Shown here: positions 8,506 through 18,196 of the stretch, piece after piece
Layout of the letters: the number at the start of each line of letters is the position of its first letter
Numbering within the stretch: position 1 is the first letter of the stretch
Notes under the pieces: generated by a model
Told to the model about the DNA's origin: nothing
Database searches by the model: none
The model's input: only the letters and a program-made list of their open reading frames with translations
Made by a program: the position numbers and the translations under genes
IMG/VR virus record: IMGVR_UViG_3300009126_000404
Span: 62,001 to 126,000 of that record
DNA from: a virus
Reading direction: 5' to 3' (one strand)
Length of the DNA stretch: 64,000 bases

Positions 8506-9727
8506 TAAAGAAAAACTAAAACAAAGTAAAACATTTTGTATGTTACCATTTATGCATATCTACGGAACTGCAGGTGGAAACATAGTGCCTTGCTGTGAGG
8601 CGCAGGAGATACCATTGAATAAGAAGAATGAAAGTGCTCTGGATAGTTGGAATAATGAAAACTACCGAGAGCTAAGACGTGCTCTGGCATCGGACGAAAG
8701 ACCAGAACGCTGTAACGTGTGCTGGCACAACGAGGATAGTGGCATTGTGAGCAATCGTCAACAATGGGAAGATGACAATTGGGATGAATTTGCCAATGTC
8801 ATAGAAGTTAATGATGACTATAGTGTTAACAATAGCCCTAAGTGGATTGAACTCAAAGTTAGTAACTTCTGTAACCTAAAGTGCATTATGTGTAGCACAC
8901 ACAGCTCTTACAAACGTGTTAAGGATTTAGATATAATAACAAAGTATCAAGAAGCTGGGCACGAAACTAGATTACTAAGGCCAACAACACTATTTGACAG
9001 TTTAAATGAATGGCCCGAACTATGGGACCATGTTCATACATTACAATTTACAGGTGGTGAGCCTATTATTAATAAAGAGCATTATGACTTATTAGATTCT
9101 ATACCTCAGCAATTAAAGAAAAATATTAAATTACGTTATGCTAGTAATTTAAGTTATATAAAATTTAAACAATATGATTTAGTTAAAATTTGGAATGAAT
9201 TTAAAAGTGTAAATATTAAAGTAAGTATGGACGGTATTAAAGGTGTGTATAACTTTATACGCCAAGATGGTGATTGGGATAATGTATATGCTAATATGCT
9301 GGTCCTTAACGCCGAACCAACAATAGACGTAGCGGCTGGTATTACAATACAAGCACATAATATATTTCACTTACCAGAGTTTTATACATTTTGGAAAAAC
9401 AGTGAAGTTGATTTGAGATTTATTACTGCTAACATTTTGCAAACACCTAGATACTTAGCACCAAGTGTCTGGCCAGCAGAATACAGAGAAGCAATTATTA
9501 ATAAGTTAAAAAGTGCATTAAATGAACATCCAGAAATGCAAAAGTTTATAACGTATATGGAAAACAACCAGCCTAACATACGTGACTATGCAAAGATGAG
9601 AAAATATAATAGAGATTTAGAAGAAAGATACCCAAAGGATATAACATTAAAATCAATGGTAAATGACCATTTGGGTATGCAACCAGAAGATATGAAAGCA
9701 GTACATGAAAGGCTAACAAATGATTAA
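8498..9727 (+). CDS. Radical SAM protein with N-terminal twitch-like domain
   Basis: 409 residues. N-terminal domain cysteines C14, C32-C33, C72 and C75, then the radical SAM motif CNLKCIMC at C125, C129 and C132, and FTGGEP. Closest in layout to the genes at 864 and 20052. Both ends overlap neighbours by 8 nt; the next gene is a small ABM-domain protein, suggesting joint translation. Confidence 0.88.
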   Translation: MINKEKLKQSKTFCMLPFMHIYGTAGGNIVPCCEAQEIPLNKKNESALDSWNNENYRELRRALASDERPERCNVCWHNEDSGIVSNRQQWEDDNWDEFANVIEVNDDYSVNNSPKWIELKVSNFCNLKCIMCSTHSSYKRVKDLDIITKYQEAGHETRLLRPTTLFDSLNEWPELWDHVHTLQFTGGEPIINKEHYDLLDSIPQQLKKNIKLRYASNLSYIKFKQYDLVKIWNEFKSVNIKVSMDGIKGVYNFIRQDGDWDNVYANMLVLNAEPTIDVAAGITIQAHNIFHLPEFYTFWKNSEVDLRFITANILQTPRYLAPSVWPAEYREAIINKLKSALNEHPEMQKFITYMENNQPNIRDYAKMRKYNRDLEERYPKDITLKSMVNDHLGMQPEDMKAVHERLTND

Positions 9728-10001
9728 AGTATTTTTTATAGCAAAGATTAAAAATTTTAACGATGACTATTATGATTATAGTAAACGGGTCAGAGAAAAA
9801 GCAGAAACACTTCCTGGCTTCATTGATATAATATCTGAAGAAAAAGATGATGTTGAAATAACAATTAGCTCATGGAAAACTAAAGAAGATGTTGAAGCCT
9901 GGAGAAAAGATCCTTTACACATGGAAGCAAAAGCAAGAGCACATGAGTGGTATTATTGGGTTAAAGGAATACATGTAGAGGCAGTAGATGAAAAAAGGTG
10001 A
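9720..10001 (+). CDS. Antibiotic biosynthesis monooxygenase (ABM) domain protein
   Basis: 93 residues, the size of a single ABM/dimeric alpha-beta barrel domain. The pattern LPGFIDI..., then SSWKTKEDVEAWRKDP and a final HMEAKARAHEWYYWV is characteristic. Family members are cofactor-free monooxygenases or heme-degrading enzymes, and some have no known activity. Its place between radical SAM and unknown paralogue genes suggests a redox tailoring step, but heme-iron release is an alternative that would fit the iron theme of this phage. Confidence 0.75.
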   Translation: MIKVFFIAKIKNFNDDYYDYSKRVREKAETLPGFIDIISEEKDDVEITISSWKTKEDVEAWRKDPLHMEAKARAHEWYYWVKGIHVEAVDEKR

Positions 10002-11274
10002 GAAGGATTGGGATTATCAATTTGTTAGTGACTGTGAAGTTGTAAATGTTTTTATACCAAAAAACACACACCTTAGCGGACATGAAGAATTAAAACAAAA
10101 ACTACAAATGCTACAGCAAGTAGAGTGTGACAATCACTTGACTTCTAGCATAGTGAATTTGTATAATACTAGTAGCATTGAATGGATAGAACATGTTAGA
10201 AAAATGGGACACAAATATGTTGCATTTTGGTTCGACGGATGCTGGCCTAAAACGGATGGACTTGAAAAGAAAATATTAAACTATATAAAACGTTTGGAAA
10301 AGAAAGACTGGATTACAGCAGTACATCCAAAGTTTTTAGATAGTTTAATGTTGTTGAATATAGATGAATTTATTGCCTGGCCAGCTAAAGCACCTAACTT
10401 TGGAAATTATGAGTTTTGGGCGGAAAATTGGATAAGTGATTGTACTGTAGAATTAAGTCTAACAATACAAAGAAACATTGTAGTAGGTGCTCCACAAACA
10501 GATCCACAGAACTTTTTAAATGGGTTAATGGGTAAAAAGTACACAGATCACACGATAGCAAGAGGGGCCAGAGTTATTATTAAACGTAAGAATATACCCA
10601 GTAGCCCTGTATATTTTGTTAATACAGAGCCAAGTAGTCCTAAGGTAGCAGAACACATAAAAAACACGGTATTTAAGCAATATGTGGGTGCTACAGCCGG
10701 GTTTAAACTGCTATATTACGCATATACGTACGGTTTAGATATAGATAGTACAAAGTTCGTATGGTACGATTTTGACGCACACAGCATTGAATTTAAGCGT
10801 CTAATGGTGGAAAAATGGGACGGAAATGACTATCCAACGTTTGTTAAACAATGGTGTGAAGATAACCCTGATGCAAATACACAATTATTGCGATTTGTGA
10901 GTAAACAATGGTTAAATATAGTAGAACAGTTCGGTGGTATGGATAACTGGCTGGATTTTTGGATACAAGTAAAACTATGTAAACATGAATTTTTAAAGGT
11001 AGATCTTGTCCAAGATCATGACAAAATAACAAAATTATTAGACAATAATTCAAGTACGTTTTTCTGGGCAAGTAACATATACAGTTATGTATTATTAAAA
11101 GTTATGAGTGAACCATTTACACTAGAAAACAGTTTTGCTAATCTAATAACAAGATTACAAGAAATAAACAAATGCTGGTTTTCAGGTACAGACCCCAATG
11201 ATAATGATTTAACCTGTGATGTAAAATGGGTACTTGGATACAGTACAAATGATAGTATAGGAACAGGAATATAA
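9988..11274 (+). CDS. Unknown protein, member of a tandem paralogue pair (first copy)
   Basis: 428 residues, not recognised. It shares a collinear framework with the next gene: a VAFWFDGCWP segment near residue 70 (VAVFWAEGSWP in the partner), a VYFVNTE segment, a conserved 'DY/DF followed by K-M-x-x-WDG' block near residue 270, and a C-terminal L-H-F-VDL-DHDKI block. No Fe-S cysteine motif, signal peptide or membrane segment was seen. The start overlaps the ABM gene by 14 nt and the end shares TAATG with the paralogue. Confidence 0.8.
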   Translation: MKKGEKDWDYQFVSDCEVVNVFIPKNTHLSGHEELKQKLQMLQQVECDNHLTSSIVNLYNTSSIEWIEHVRKMGHKYVAFWFDGCWPKTDGLEKKILNYIKRLEKKDWITAVHPKFLDSLMLLNIDEFIAWPAKAPNFGNYEFWAENWISDCTVELSLTIQRNIVVGAPQTDPQNFLNGLMGKKYTDHTIARGARVIIKRKNIPSSPVYFVNTEPSSPKVAEHIKNTVFKQYVGATAGFKLLYYAYTYGLDIDSTKFVWYDFDAHSIEFKRLMVEKWDGNDYPTFVKQWCEDNPDANTQLLRFVSKQWLNIVEQFGGMDNWLDFWIQVKLCKHEFLKVDLVQDHDKITKLLDNNSSTFFWASNIYSYVLLKVMSEPFTLENSFANLITRLQEINKCWFSGTDPNDNDLTCDVKWVLGYSTNDSIGTGI

Positions 11275-12677
11275 TGGCATCAGAATCAAAACTAACAATA
11301 AGAGAAAAAGAGATATGCCACATATCACTGGAAGGTGTAATGTGTAGAGAGCTTGAAGAAAAAGCATCTGATGATTATATATCTGTGTTAAAAATGGCAA
11401 CTGATTGGAATATAAATCTTAGTACAAATGGGTCTTATATACATAGAGTTATAATAGAACAAATAGATTCAGTACTATTAGATTTAAAACACCTTGGGTT
11501 TAAAGTAGCGGTATTTTGGGCAGAAGGCAGTTGGCCAGATGATAATGATATTGACAAAGAAATATTAAAATCAGTTAAAGAATGGGATAAAGAAGAATGG
11601 GGCTGTGCAGGACATATTTTAGATAGGCCGGGCAGATGTAGACCTACGTTCCACCATCAATGTGTTATTGTTAATTTACGAAAACTTACAAAAAGTATAC
11701 AATGTCCTGTACCTCTATATGAAGCAAGTAAAGAGCACTTTCATGATGACTATACTCCTAAATGGATTAAACCAGTATCAGAAAAATATTTACCAGATAG
11801 TAATTGGAAAAGTTACGAAGAAGCGAAGAAGCCATATAACTTGTTTAACTGTTTCTTACGAACATCATTGGAATATGGACTAAAAGTTTTTAACGTAGAT
11901 TATAATATACGAGGTCTTAAAGTATGCACATATCCTGAAGATGACATTGAATGGACAGAGGGTGAAATATTTAAAAAGTATCTTCATGCAGATAGTATAT
12001 ACGACATACAAGATAACTATCCAGATAAGAAACCTTTACTTGAATTTAAAATACAAGATTCGGCTGTTTTATATGTTCTTAATACCGAGACAGTACCACA
12101 TGTAATTGTAGATGATATACAAGTAATGGTATGCCCATGTAGTGGATTACATCAATTTAAATATATGGAACCAAGTCTTAATGTCATGGAAAAAGTAATA
12201 TGGGCAGACTACAGTCCATACGCAGTTAAGTGGATGGAAATATTAGTATACGAATGGGATGGAAAAGATTTCCATAAGTTTTTTGAAAATAATAAGAGTA
12301 GACTGAACTTTGACGGCACTTGTCATTATGGTTTTGGAACCTGGGAAAAGTTTTTAGATAGCTTTGAAAACGAAAACAAATGGTTATCAGTATGGAGTAA
12401 AATAAGAAATTTAGAACATCAATTTGAAGTAGTTGATCTTATTAATGATTATGATAAGATTGTAGAAATGATACCACATAATAAAAATGTTTTATTACAA
12501 TGTAGTAATATATTCTTATATGAATCAAACTATTTTAATAAAGGACTTCAAACAACTTTTAATGGAATAGATTATGTAAGAAAAGTACAAAGTATTTCAA
12601 ATATAGTTTATCTTAATGGCGACCTAAATGGAAATTACTATAATATGACAAATATAAACAGGCAGAAATGGATATGA
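11274..12677 (+). CDS. Unknown protein, member of a tandem paralogue pair (second copy)
   Basis: 467 residues, paralogue of the preceding gene. Corresponding blocks are VAVFWAEGSWPDD, VLYVLNTETVPH, WADYSPYAVKWMEIL with YEWDG, and FEVVDLINDYDKI. It is diverged in sequence but not in order, indicating an old duplication, perhaps giving a heterodimer. Coupled by a 1-nt overlap upstream, and overlapping the hydroxylase gene downstream by 4 or 10 nt depending on the start used. Function unknown. Confidence 0.8.
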   Translation: MASESKLTIREKEICHISLEGVMCRELEEKASDDYISVLKMATDWNINLSTNGSYIHRVIIEQIDSVLLDLKHLGFKVAVFWAEGSWPDDNDIDKEILKSVKEWDKEEWGCAGHILDRPGRCRPTFHHQCVIVNLRKLTKSIQCPVPLYEASKEHFHDDYTPKWIKPVSEKYLPDSNWKSYEEAKKPYNLFNCFLRTSLEYGLKVFNVDYNIRGLKVCTYPEDDIEWTEGEIFKKYLHADSIYDIQDNYPDKKPLLEFKIQDSAVLYVLNTETVPHVIVDDIQVMVCPCSGLHQFKYMEPSLNVMEKVIWADYSPYAVKWMEILVYEWDGKDFHKFFENNKSRLNFDGTCHYGFGTWEKFLDSFENENKWLSVWSKIRNLEHQFEVVDLINDYDKIVEMIPHNKNVLLQCSNIFLYESNYFNKGLQTTFNGIDYVRKVQSISNIVYLNGDLNGNYYNMTNINRQKWI

Positions 12678-13438
12678 TAAACTATAATAGATTAGCATAC
12701 TACGAAGAAGCAAATACTGAAACTATAGAACATTTTGAAACATGGGAAAACATAGATGGTTACTTTGACCGTAACCCAGCAGTAGCAGATAAGTATCAAC
12801 TTCCAAGTAATGGTAACATTAATAATATTATGGATAATACAAATGTGCCATGGGTTCATATTCCAGAAATACCAGTACCGTGGAAAGATATACAGAAAGA
12901 AGCAATGCATTTATTAGAAACAGAATGTTTTAGTTTGCATAGAGCAAACAGTGGCGGAGGTTGGTTAAGTCTATGTATTCATGGAATGAGTAGTGTACAT
13001 ACTAACGTTCCTGAAGATTACAATTTACCAGATAGTGCAGAAGAGGATCTAAGCACTTGGACTGATATTGCAAAATTTTGTCCAATAACAAAAACATGGA
13101 TGGAAGACGAGATGTTATATGATAAATTTACTCGTGTTAGATTTATGGCAGTGTTGCCAGGCGGATGGATTATGCCACATAGTGACACTGATAGACTAGC
13201 AGGATTAGGAGCCACTAATGTAGCAATTAATAACCCAGATGGTTGTGCGTTAGTTATGGAAGAATATGGCACGATGCCATTTACACCGGGTAGTGTTTTT
13301 AAAATAAACACAGGACATGTACACTCGGTATGGAATCGCAGTGACGAACCTCGAATACATATGATATTTGATGGTGATACAAGTGATGAATTTAAAAATA
13401 AAGTGAATGAGAATTATGCCAAAATGTTTAATGTTTAA
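12668..13438 (+). CDS. Aspartyl/asparaginyl beta-hydroxylase-like oxygenase
   Basis: 256 residues. Motifs of the Asp/Asn hydroxylase branch of 2OG-Fe(II) oxygenases are present: LPGGWIMPHSDTDR with H171 and D173, then TGHVHSVWN with H217/H219, then EPRIHMIFDG with R229 as a likely 2OG-binding arginine. Known relatives hydroxylate protein side chains or free amino acids. The first ATG is 12668; an ATG at 12674 would give the common 4-nt ATGA overlap and removes only two residues. Placed among radical SAM enzymes, it may act on the same target. Confidence 0.82.
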   Translation: MDMINYNRLAYYEEANTETIEHFETWENIDGYFDRNPAVADKYQLPSNGNINNIMDNTNVPWVHIPEIPVPWKDIQKEAMHLLETECFSLHRANSGGGWLSLCIHGMSSVHTNVPEDYNLPDSAEEDLSTWTDIAKFCPITKTWMEDEMLYDKFTRVRFMAVLPGGWIMPHSDTDRLAGLGATNVAINNPDGCALVMEEYGTMPFTPGSVFKINTGHVHSVWNRSDEPRIHMIFDGDTSDEFKNKVNENYAKMFNV

Positions 13439-14468
13439 AAATGGAATGACTATAGGTCCTATTGGTAACGTTAGGCCTTGTTGTATGTATATAAACACAG
13501 ATATCAGACAACGATATAATGAACATGGTTGGCGGGAAAAGTTTGACGAATTATATGAACAAAGTCTCGATAAATGGTTGCCTAACTGTTATGAATGTAA
13601 AGCAGAAGAAGATCGAGGAAAACAAAGTTTAAGACAACGAGCAAATGAATGGTTTGATGGAGAAGAAGGAATACAATATTGGGATTTAAAATTACATAAC
13701 ACTTGTAATCTTACTTGTGTAATGTGTAATCCAGTAAGCAGTAGTAAGTGGCAAAAGTTAGTTACTGAAAACCCAGACGAAGAATGGTTAGATATTGTAA
13801 AAAAAGACGCTAAGATGAAAACAGGGTGGCATAAAAATATACTTCCATTAATTATGGAACGACTTTATGACACAAAATATTTAAAATTTACAGGTGGTGA
13901 GCCTTTATTAATTCCACACGTAAGAAAGATTATTAAACGTTTATATGACGATGGAATATCTCCAGGTGTGCATTTAAGTATTATTACTAATGGTACTATT
14001 CCAATAGATGAAGAAATGTTAAAAATGCTATTAACATTTAAACAGGTTTCTTTATTAGTAAGTATAGATGGTATTGAAGATAGATTTGAATATATTAGAG
14101 CAGGTGCTAATTGGAAAGAAGTAGAAACAAACTTGAAAGAATTTAGTAATATCTCAAAACAAAATAATAATTTTGCTCTATGTATACTTTACTTGCCTAT
14201 GACAATAAATGCGGCACAAAATGAGACATCAGCACAATGGGCAAAAGATCTCGACATTACATTTTCTAAAAGTGTAGAAATTTATAAACCTGAATATTTG
14301 ACTTATCGTAGTTTAAACAATAAACTAAGAGAAAGATACAATATAAAAACTGATTATGAATATGATGAGAACGTATTTAAGGAGTTACTTAAACACATGG
14401 AAATTAAAGATAGATTAATGGGTACTAACTTTAGAAGTGCCTGTCCGGAGTTATTTGAAGATGAGTAA
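13416..14468 (+). CDS. Radical SAM protein with N-terminal twitch-like domain
   Basis: About 350 residues. Counted from the ATG at 13416, the N-terminal cysteines are C4, C22-C23, C58 and C61 and the core motif CNLTCVMC gives C97, C101 and C104; FTGGEP follows. An in-frame ATG also exists at 13407; 13416 is preferred because it puts the first domain cysteine near the N terminus, as in relatives, but this is not decisive. The C-terminal CPEL segment encodes a GGAG that sits as ribosome binding site for the next gene. Confidence 0.85.
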   Translation: MPKCLMFKNGMTIGPIGNVRPCCMYINTDIRQRYNEHGWREKFDELYEQSLDKWLPNCYECKAEEDRGKQSLRQRANEWFDGEEGIQYWDLKLHNTCNLTCVMCNPVSSSKWQKLVTENPDEEWLDIVKKDAKMKTGWHKNILPLIMERLYDTKYLKFTGGEPLLIPHVRKIIKRLYDDGISPGVHLSIITNGTIPIDEEMLKMLLTFKQVSLLVSIDGIEDRFEYIRAGANWKEVETNLKEFSNISKQNNNFALCILYLPMTINAAQNETSAQWAKDLDITFSKSVEIYKPEYLTYRSLNNKLRERYNIKTDYEYDENVFKELLKHMEIKDRLMGTNFRSACPELFEDE

Positions 14469-15678
14469 AAAATTACCAAGCGATACATTTTGTGTATTAC
14501 CGTTTATGCACGTAGCAGTTAATCCTGGCGGAGGGTTTCGTGTGTGTTGTAACAGTAACCCACAAAACAATAAAGTATTAAAAGATGATGGCAGTGGAAA
14601 AGCATATCGTATATTTAAAGATGATGTCAACGAGATGTGGAGCAGTCAATGGATGAAAGATATTCGTAAACAATTCATAGATGGAGAACGTCCAAAAACA
14701 TGTCAACGTTGTTTCCGTGAAGAAGATGCAGGCATACGTAGTCCACGTATTGGATACAATGAAAAGTGGTATAAAAAAGATGTAAAAGTAGCAGAAGAAA
14801 TTCCATTAGATATACGTTATGTAGATTTACGTTTAGGCAACTTATGTAACTTAAAATGTCGTATGTGCAATCCGTGGAGTAGTAGTATGTGGGTTAAGGA
14901 TTGGAATAAAGTAACAGGTACAGCAAAACTTGAACCAAACGATCCATTAAACAAAGAACAATTAGAATGGTTAGATGTTATGCAACAGTGGCCAGATCGT
15001 GAACAAACAGGATTAAACTTTGTTGAAATTGCACACACCATTGAAGAAATTTATTTAACTGGCGGAGAACCCACACTTGCTGTAAGTCAATATGCATTAT
15101 TTGATTATTGTATTAAAAACGATTTAGCAGGTAACATTAGATTAAAATATAATACTAACCTTACAAATATTCCACAAAAAATGATAGATTACTGGAAACA
15201 CTTTAAAGGAGTACAACTTAATACAAGTATTGATGCAACTGGTGCCAGAGATAGATATGTTCGCTATCCAAGTAACTGGGCTAAAATAGAAGAAAACTTT
15301 GACAAGTTAAATGCACTACCAAACGTATATATTCAAGTACATTGTACAGTACAAGTATTAAACATGTGTGCAATGAGTGAACTGTTTGATTGGACACGTA
15401 GTAAGGGTGTTCCCGATAAAGATATATATTTGAATATTCTTAATCATCCAGAAATGTATAACATTCGCACATTACCATTAATGTTAAAACAAATAGCAGA
15501 AGATCGTTTACAACCTTACTTGGATATTCCAAAAGTAGCAGATACAATAAAATATATGTGGGCTGAGAACTGGTATGAAGATAAGTGGCAAGAATTTATT
15601 GATTATAATAAGAAAACAGATGAATTACAAAAAGGTAATTTACTAGATGTATGTCCGGAGTTCAAACCTTATGTCTAA
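14461..15678 (+). CDS. Radical SAM protein with N-terminal twitch-like domain
   Basis: 405 residues from the ATG at 14461. N-terminal cysteines C11, C29-C30, C81 and C84; core CNLKCRMC at C129, C133 and C136; LTGGEP follows. This start is chosen over an in-frame ATG at 14437 because it recreates the ATGAGTAA 8-nt overlap and has a GGAG at good spacing. Near its own end, CPEF again encodes the GGAG for the next gene. Confidence 0.88.
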   Translation: MSKKLPSDTFCVLPFMHVAVNPGGGFRVCCNSNPQNNKVLKDDGSGKAYRIFKDDVNEMWSSQWMKDIRKQFIDGERPKTCQRCFREEDAGIRSPRIGYNEKWYKKDVKVAEEIPLDIRYVDLRLGNLCNLKCRMCNPWSSSMWVKDWNKVTGTAKLEPNDPLNKEQLEWLDVMQQWPDREQTGLNFVEIAHTIEEIYLTGGEPTLAVSQYALFDYCIKNDLAGNIRLKYNTNLTNIPQKMIDYWKHFKGVQLNTSIDATGARDRYVRYPSNWAKIEENFDKLNALPNVYIQVHCTVQVLNMCAMSELFDWTRSKGVPDKDIYLNILNHPEMYNIRTLPLMLKQIAEDRLQPYLDIPKVADTIKYMWAENWYEDKWQEFIDYNKKTDELQKGNLLDVCPEFKPYV

Positions 15679-16813
15679 AACATATTGCAACGAACCATGG
15701 AAAACAATTCACTATGATAATATTGGATCATTGGGACCTTGTTGTACATACAGAGGCAAAAGAGATAAAAGTCTAGAAAGCGTACAAGATTATTTAAACA
15801 GTGATTGGTTAAAAGAACTTAAACGTAAAATGCTTAATAACGAAAGAGATGAAGGTTGCTATAACTGTTGGGTTAAAGAAGATAAAGGTGAAGATAGTCA
15901 ACGTTTACAACAAAATAGAAAAGACGGCGTATTAACTGAAACAGACATAAAAAGAGTTTGGTTAAGTTTTGGAAACATATGCAATAAAAATTGCAATATA
16001 TGTAGGCCAGCTAGAAGTAGTATAATAGCAAAAGAATATAAAAAATTAGGCAGTGATCATGAGATATATTCTATAGATAAAGATCCTGCAATATTACAAA
16101 AAGATTTTAGTGGTATATATTTGGACAAATGGGAAAATTATATAGATGCATTAGACAATGCTCACACAATAAACTTAGATGGCGGCGAACCATTTTTTAC
16201 AAAGCAGTGTACAACTATATTAGAGACTCTTATTAAAAAAGGATCTACTAATAAGAAAATAAAATTCTCAACAAACGGAAGTGCAAATGAAAAACATTAC
16301 AAACTACTGAAACAATTTAAACAAGTAGATTTTGGTCTTAGCATAGATGGAATAAGAGAATTATACAGTTTAGTAAGAAGCCCACATCATTGGAATTGGT
16401 GGGAAAAACAACATAGACTAATGGAACAACAAACTAACCTAAGTTGGACTTATCTTGCAGTAGTGCATTGTTTTAACATACATCAACTACCAGAAATGAT
16501 AAGATATTTTATTAAAAATAATCCAAATACAGATTCAAGGTTTCATTTTACAACTATTGTATCAAGACCATATTTAGGTACACATATTGTTCCTAATTAT
16601 ATAATAGAACAAACAATAAAAGAACTCGACTTATTGGAAGGCCAATTACATAAAAAAGAACAAGTAAATATTAATAATGTTAGGCACCACTTAGTGTATA
16701 GTATATTAAATAAATCAACGGAAGATGAGATTAATTTTAAAAAATTTGTAGACATATTTGGTCCTATTAAAAAGTTAGATTATCAAAGTTATTTGCCATG
16801 GAGTATTAAATGA
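15671..16813 (+). CDS. Radical SAM protein with N-terminal twitch-like domain
   Basis: 380 residues from the ATG at 15671 (ATGTCTAA, 8-nt overlap, GGAG upstream), preferred to an in-frame ATG at 15647. N-terminal cysteines C6, C24-C25, C63 and C66; core CNKNCNIC at C104, C108 and C111; DGGEP follows. The motif spacing is the same as in siblings although the sequence around it is quite diverged. The end overlaps the SDR-like gene by ATGA. Confidence 0.87.
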   Translation: MSKTYCNEPWKTIHYDNIGSLGPCCTYRGKRDKSLESVQDYLNSDWLKELKRKMLNNERDEGCYNCWVKEDKGEDSQRLQQNRKDGVLTETDIKRVWLSFGNICNKNCNICRPARSSIIAKEYKKLGSDHEIYSIDKDPAILQKDFSGIYLDKWENYIDALDNAHTINLDGGEPFFTKQCTTILETLIKKGSTNKKIKFSTNGSANEKHYKLLKQFKQVDFGLSIDGIRELYSLVRSPHHWNWWEKQHRLMEQQTNLSWTYLAVVHCFNIHQLPEMIRYFIKNNPNTDSRFHFTTIVSRPYLGTHIVPNYIIEQTIKELDLLEGQLHKKEQVNINNVRHHLVYSILNKSTEDEINFKKFVDIFGPIKKLDYQSYLPWSIK

Positions 16814-17376
16814 AAAGCATAATATGTACAGGAAATCCAGAATTTGGCGTAGCAAGTGCAATAGCTGAACGTTGGCCAGAAACAGAATTTGTTAGTAGAA
16901 CTAATTGGGATTACGATTTAACACAAGATAGTTATAAAAAGAAACTAGCAGAAAAGGCTCTTAATTATGACGTCTTTATTAACGGATCTGCACTATGGCA
17001 GTACCATCAAACTTTGCTACTAGATGTAGTCTATAAAACCGCCCAAACCAATCGCAAAAGACTACATATAGTATGTTTAGGTAGTACAACAGACAGAGCT
17101 ACTAAAGGCTCTGATTGGCATTATCAGCAAGAAAAGAAGGCTTTACGTAGTACAAGCAATGCATTAGGCTTAAAAAGCATATGGGCTGGTGGTCCTAAGG
17201 TTAGTTATATTACATTTGGTACATTAGAAAACAATGCACACAAACACCCTGGTCGAAAAGTAATGAAATTAAACGATGCTGTAGATATGATTGAATATGT
17301 AATTAATATGCCATATCATTTAAATGTAAATGAACTTAGCATTGACCCTATACAAACGGAGTGGCCAAATGAATAA
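16810..17376 (+). CDS. Short-chain dehydrogenase/reductase-like protein
   Basis: 188 residues, short for an SDR (about 250). A start resembling the Rossmann beta1-alpha1 turn (CTGNPEFGVASAIAE, 6-20), a GST segment at 91-93 and Y105-x3-K109 resemble the SDR Ser-Tyr-Lys arrangement. The glycine-rich loop is not canonical (GNPEFG rather than GxxxGxG), so nucleotide binding is unproven. It lies between a radical SAM gene and an SGNH-like gene with 4- and 8-nt overlaps. An oxidoreductase step on a sugar or small molecule would fit, but this is inference. Confidence 0.55.
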   Translation: MKSIICTGNPEFGVASAIAERWPETEFVSRTNWDYDLTQDSYKKKLAEKALNYDVFINGSALWQYHQTLLLDVVYKTAQTNRKRLHIVCLGSTTDRATKGSDWHYQQEKKALRSTSNALGLKSIWAGGPKVSYITFGTLENNAHKHPGRKVMKLNDAVDMIEYVINMPYHLNVNELSIDPIQTEWPNE

Positions 17377-18196
17377 AATAGGAATATTTGGTGATAGTTT
17401 TGCTGTACCTGATGTAAGGGCGAAATGGGATGGAAATATTGTTAAGATTTCTAATGTTAATTGGATGGAATTAATAGGAGCACAAACATATGCCTATGGC
17501 GGTACTGATGTAGCATATAGTTTTTTAGAATTTGAAAAGCATCATAGTAAATATGATCAAGTTATTTTTGTATTAACTAATCCAGGCAGCAGAATAACTC
17601 TCAAACATCGCGACTTTATACTAAATTCATGTGATCAAGAGTATAGCATTAGAGCCATAGAAAGATTAAAGAAATCAGATGACTATGATCCTATACTTAA
17701 TCATATACATTTATCTTTAATTGAATGGCACAAAATGCAAACACTTGACGCTTTTGCAGAAAGAGAAACTTTATTTTGTAATTTAATGGTAGCACGAATA
17801 AAACAATTAAGACCAGATGTTAAATTTATACAAGCATTTGCTTGGAATAATATTGAACACATTGGCGACAATAAATATATTCCTTCTACTAGTTGTTTAG
17901 TTGACATTACCCATTACGAAAATAAAATATTTAATTGGGAACATCCTACATCAGAAAATAGTGGATGGTATTGCTCTGATAAAAAAGGGGATATTAGAAT
18001 TGGGCATATAACATGTGAGTCACATGTAATTTTAGCAGAACTAATTAAAAAATGGCTAAAAACTGATAAAATGTTTTTTGACTTTGATATAAAAGAATTT
18101 CATAATATTAAACCTGACGAGAAGCTATACAATACGGCTTTTCATAAAAGTTATGAAGACTGGTTAGCATATTGTAAGGAGCATAAAAATGAGTAA
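17369..18196 (+). CDS. SGNH/GDSL hydrolase-like protein
   Basis: 275 residues from the ATG at 17369, chosen over an in-frame ATG at 17330 because ATGAATAA gives the recurrent 8-nt overlap. GIFGDSFA places the block-I Gly-Asp-Ser at residues 8-10. A late RIGHITCESH segment could hold the block-V His. Family members are esterases and acyl or acetyl hydrolases, often on cell-surface polysaccharides. No signal peptide, so action would be cytoplasmic. Confidence 0.6.
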   Translation: MNKIGIFGDSFAVPDVRAKWDGNIVKISNVNWMELIGAQTYAYGGTDVAYSFLEFEKHHSKYDQVIFVLTNPGSRITLKHRDFILNSCDQEYSIRAIERLKKSDDYDPILNHIHLSLIEWHKMQTLDAFAERETLFCNLMVARIKQLRPDVKFIQAFAWNNIEHIGDNKYIPSTSCLVDITHYENKIFNWEHPTSENSGWYCSDKKGDIRIGHITCESHVILAELIKKWLKTDKMFFDFDIKEFHNIKPDEKLYNTAFHKSYEDWLAYCKEHKNE

